A stretch of 28,098 bases of DNA from Chara braunii (taxonomy: Eukaryota; Streptophyta; Charophyceae; Charales; Characeae): assembly GCA_003427395.1 (NCBI GenBank), contig BFEA01000151.1:1955447-1983544 (forward strand), in the 5' to 3' direction. Below, piece after piece: positions 25,227 through 28,098 of this stretch (the first letter of the stretch is position 1; every line of letters starts with the position of its first letter). Under the pieces are notes generated by a model, which was not told the origin of the DNA, did no database searches, and was given only the letters and a program-made list of their open reading frames with translations. The position numbers were made by a program, and so were the translations under genes.

Positions 25227-25920
25227 CGTTGATGGACGTCGGAGTAGGGGTTGTTGACCTTCACGACTACCTTGCGAAAAATTGACGGCGAGTTCAAGAC
25301 AGAACGGTATGACAATAACGACGCGCCATTGCTGTACATACACATTTAAATTGGAGAAGCGACCTGCAACGCTTTGATCGATTGTGGAGCTACTCGCAAC
25401 TATATGAGCCAAGATTTATGGTACGAGCTGGTATGGGGCCACGCGTTCGGAGGAAGTCGCAGCCTACTCAAGTCACGTTGGCCGACGGTCACACGCACAA
25501 GTCAATCAACCGGTGCATTGATTTTGTCCCCGTGTACTTTGCCCCACATGCGAGCGAGGCCGTGTCCTTCGACATTTTGAACACCAAGTTCGACATGATT
25601 TTGGGCATGTCGTGGCGACAAAGCGAGAATCACCCGGTGAACTTCTATCGCCTCACCATTCATATTCGTGATCGGAACGGAGTACTAGTCCCGTCCACGG
25701 TGCCTCAACCTCACCCTTCGATCAGCTGTCACGTGGTGTCCGCCGTGAGCATTCAAGCTTCCATCTTTCGGGACGACATCGAGGAGATGGGTGTGTGTTT
25801 TCTCCACGCCCTCCCTCCCTATGACATCTCATCGACGGACGCATCGACGGACCCACGCATCACCAAGCTTCTAGACGCATGCGGTGACGTTTTCGAAGCC
25901 CCACACGGAGTAGTATCGGA
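25227..25920 (+). pseudogene. Ty3/gypsy aspartic protease region
   Basis: The frame passes LRDYMHTAVPTPLMDVGVG and YDNN-APLLYIHI to ALIDCGATRNYMSQ (Asp at 25380-25382), the protease active-site loop, in which the usual Ser/Thr after Asp is Cys. Further on, FDILNTKFDMILGMSWRQSE contains the second conserved hydrophobic-GM segment of retropepsins. A frameshift lies just after the active site, and a stop interrupts near 25347. The protease cleaves the gag-pol polyprotein. The linker up to RT (to about 25996) is open and shows the DVFEAPHGV-type pre-RT motif. Confidence 0.8.
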
Positions 25921-26745
25921 TTGGCCAATCCGCCACGAGATCATCCTCGAGGTCGGGGCCGTACCTTCGCAACCGAAGCCCCGGTCTACCGTATGAGCGA
26001 GGAAGAGTTAAGTGTGCTCCGGGCACAACTCGTCGACTTTCTTGAGAAAGGCTGGATTCGGCCTAGCTCATCGCCATACGACGCTCCCGCTCTCTTCGTC
26101 TGGAAGAAGAACGGTTGTGCATCTATTATCACAAGCTCAACGCGCAAACCGTCAAGAATGCCAACCCTCTTCCACGCATCGACGACCTCCTCGAACGGTT
26201 GGGCAGCATAAAAGTTTTCTCCAAGCTTGACCTCAAATTGGGATATCACCAAGTCGAGATCCGGCAGGAGGACTGCTACAAGACCGCGTTCAAAACACGA
26301 TATGGGCATTTCAAATGGCATTTCGAATGGCTGGTTATGCCTTTTGGCCTTACGAATGCCCTGACCACGTTCCAAGCGGCTATGACGACGGAGTTTCGAT
26401 ACATGCTGGACATATTTGTACTCATCTACGTCGACGATATCTTGGTGTACAGACGGTGTTTGGACGAACGTGTGGAGCACCTGCGCACCGTTTTGGTGCG
26501 GCTACGGCAAGCGAATTACAAAGCTAACCGCGACAAATGTGAATTCGTGCGGCAGGAGCTCGAATACTTGGGCCATTATGTGATGCCACAAAGCATCTGT
26601 TGCTCGCGGACAAGATGGAGGCCATCCGTGTATGACCCGAGCTCACCAACACCACGAACGTTCGCTCATTCATGGGGTTGGCCGACTACTACCAATGCTT
26701 CATCACCGGTGTCGAGCGCATCGGTCCGGCACCGCACAAGGGCAG
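25921..26745 (+). pseudogene. Ty3/gypsy reverse transcriptase
   Basis: The domain opens YRMSEEELSVLRAQLVDFLE and KGWIRPSSSPYDAPALFVWK. It shifts frame near 26113, then continues KLNAQTVKNANPLPRIDDLL, FSKLDLKLGYHQ (first catalytic Asp), VMPFGLTNALTTFQ and LIYVDDILVY with an intact YVDD (about 26427-26438). It ends ELEYLGHYVMPQ before another frameshift near 26585. The FMGLADYYQ-type motif is in a further frame. RT makes element cDNA. A 12-base in-frame duplication sits before the VMPFG motif. RNase H and integrase are absent after about 26745, where repeat R1 begins, so the 3' half of pol is deleted. Confidence 0.9.
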
Positions 26746-26819
26746 CGCGGAACCCTCTTAGTCGCGTCATGCAGGAGTTGGATTTAATCCTCCGTCCCGA
26801 ATATACATGGAGCTTGTGC

Positions 26820-27052
26820 AAGCCGCTCCGGCCGAGTGCGCCATACCTCCCACGAGCCCCTACGACAGGATAGGGCCTATGCGAGGCACGATTTACCTCC
26901 ACCTTACGGGAGCTGTCACCTCCCTTCGGTGGGCGTATCCCCGCCGAGCTACTAGTCCACAGTACGAAAGCTAATCAGCTGCAATTGCAGAGGTGGACCA
27001 GCCGAGGGCGTTTCTCGTTCGCTGTAGCATAGGGGGTACGCGCGGTAATACG
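26820..27052 (+). repeat. Dispersed repeat R1, copy B
   Basis: Same-orientation counterpart of 12920-13132, starting CCGCTCCGGCCGAGTGCGCC and ending after GTTCGCTGTAGCATAGG. It directly follows the truncated Ty3/gypsy RT, so the repeat may be the end of that element's pol plus its 3' LTR, or a younger insertion. Weaker similarity continues to about 27140. Confidence 0.75.
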
Positions 27053-28098
27053 CCTCTATCGAACCCGCACACGAACCGACGCACTGGGGAGGCTGAAGTC
27101 CCAAGCGCGGCCCGTCGTCGGTCGACTAGGACGCATCCCACACGCCGCGCGCACACCACTATAAAGAACATAAAAATAAAAACACGCACACATACACATA
27201 CATATGCATATACAGAACGACACTGAATGAACAACGCGACACCGCTCCTAGTCCCTCGGTAGCCATCCCATAACTTTCCGATGCGGAAATCGGATAGGCG
27301 TCGCGCGCGAGACTTGGTATAAAACAGCGCGGACGCAGGGCTAACTCGTATCGATTCGCAATGCATGTGTACGCAAAGCGGTCGCAATGATGGCGTACTA
27401 TGTAGTACCCATACTCATGTGATCCTCGTTAGTCTCGAGGGTCGCGTTCGACACTCAAGTGTTGGCTGACATGCGGCTTGAGGGACTGATCTCTCGACGC
27501 TGGACAACCGCCAAGCGCGGTTGAATTCCACACCCTCTTCTGCAACTTGCGGAGAGTGGGTGGTACACAGGTTCATACCTGCGGTGGCAGGCGTCTCTTA
27601 TGGCCCTAAAGACCAACTCCTTCACCTAGGGCCTGAAGGGAAATCAAGGGGTTTGACTTTGACAGCTGCCACAAACTACAACGTCCAACCATAGAAACTC
27701 TGAAAAGTAACGGATAAAAGGGGATCTCCCTTTTCTCTCAAAAACATAATTTGTTTAACCCTTACGCGCGGTCCCAGTAGGCCGCGCAAAACACTCGAAA
27801 CATATATATTCACATATATAGAGGGTTATTAATTTAGGACGATCACTTCTCATAGTCATAGTGGGCCTCCTTTCAGCCATATATATATGCATGTGAGCGT
27901 AGGCAGTCAAATCCAAAGTCCGAATCACCAAACATACCTGCAATCACATCAAAGATTCAACGAAAGTCATGCACTACACGGGGTCAACTTCAACCATTCC
28001 CTGTACTCACACCCCTTGCTTTTAGCCATACAAGCCTCGCTCTTGTGCAACTCCTCAAAATAAAATACTCAGTACTTTTCTTTAAATGGCCATTCAAA
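27053..28098. other. No recognised gene
   Basis: Weak similarity to the flank of R1 copy A continues at first. Further on I see only short simple-sequence runs: an ACACATACAC-rich stretch at about 27183-27215, and TATATA runs near 27803-27820 and 27879-27888. A minus-strand frame at 26971-27387 is open for 138 codons but not recognised. Confidence 0.4.

Overview
This is a eukaryotic window made almost entirely of broken transposable elements, retrocopies and tandem repeats. A streptophyte (green plant lineage) genome is suggested by a near-complete plant-type U6 snRNA sequence, an exon that reads like the FERM region of the plant kinesin KCBP, and the style of the LINE and Ty3/gypsy proteins. 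My guess, from memory of its retroelement proteins, is a charophyte alga such as Chara. That is inference. A few single N bases sit in or beside tandem repeats, as in a draft assembly.

Layout. 1-5.3 kb: a tRNA-like SINE head, a 1.15 kb polyadenylated retrocopy with target-site duplications, inverted copies of an acidic coding tail, a degenerate minus-strand coding region, and a large TTC/TCC composite satellite. 5380-5561: the only convincing host exon (KCBP FERM). 6.3-6.6 kb: two decayed U6 pseudogenes on the minus strand. 7.8-9.85 kb: a minus-strand Ty3/gypsy pol remnant (RNase H, integrase, chromodomain-like tail) cut by a U6 retrocopy with a poly(A) tail and a 15-bp target-site duplication. 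9.85-12.2 kb: non-coding sequence rich in small palindromes, a 51-bp tandem repeat and a coiled-coil ORF. 12.26-12.99 kb: a tandem duplication carrying LINE endonuclease fragments. 13-15.2 kb: non-coding sequence with a 227-bp tandem duplication. 15.27-17.34 kb: two tandem copies of a non-coding element that is a string of short hairpins. 17.4-18.5 kb: more hairpins and a fourth U6 fragment. 18.56-21.89 kb: a plus-strand LINE (RT, downstream domain, 3' UTR, terminal hairpin, poly(A)). 22.0-22.2 kb: a GA microsatellite. 22.87-26.75 kb: a plus-strand Ty3/gypsy element (gag, zinc knuckle, a shuffled linker, protease, RT), followed by a dispersed repeat also found at 12.9 kb.

No intact gene is visible. 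The simplest reading is intronic or intergenic DNA around one exon of a long host gene, filled by repeated cycles of LINE activity. That activity probably also explains the poly(A)-tailed U6 copies and the 1.15 kb retrocopy. The least expected feature is the hairpin-string element at 15.3-17.3 kb, most of whose stems stay paired or nearly paired in both copies.
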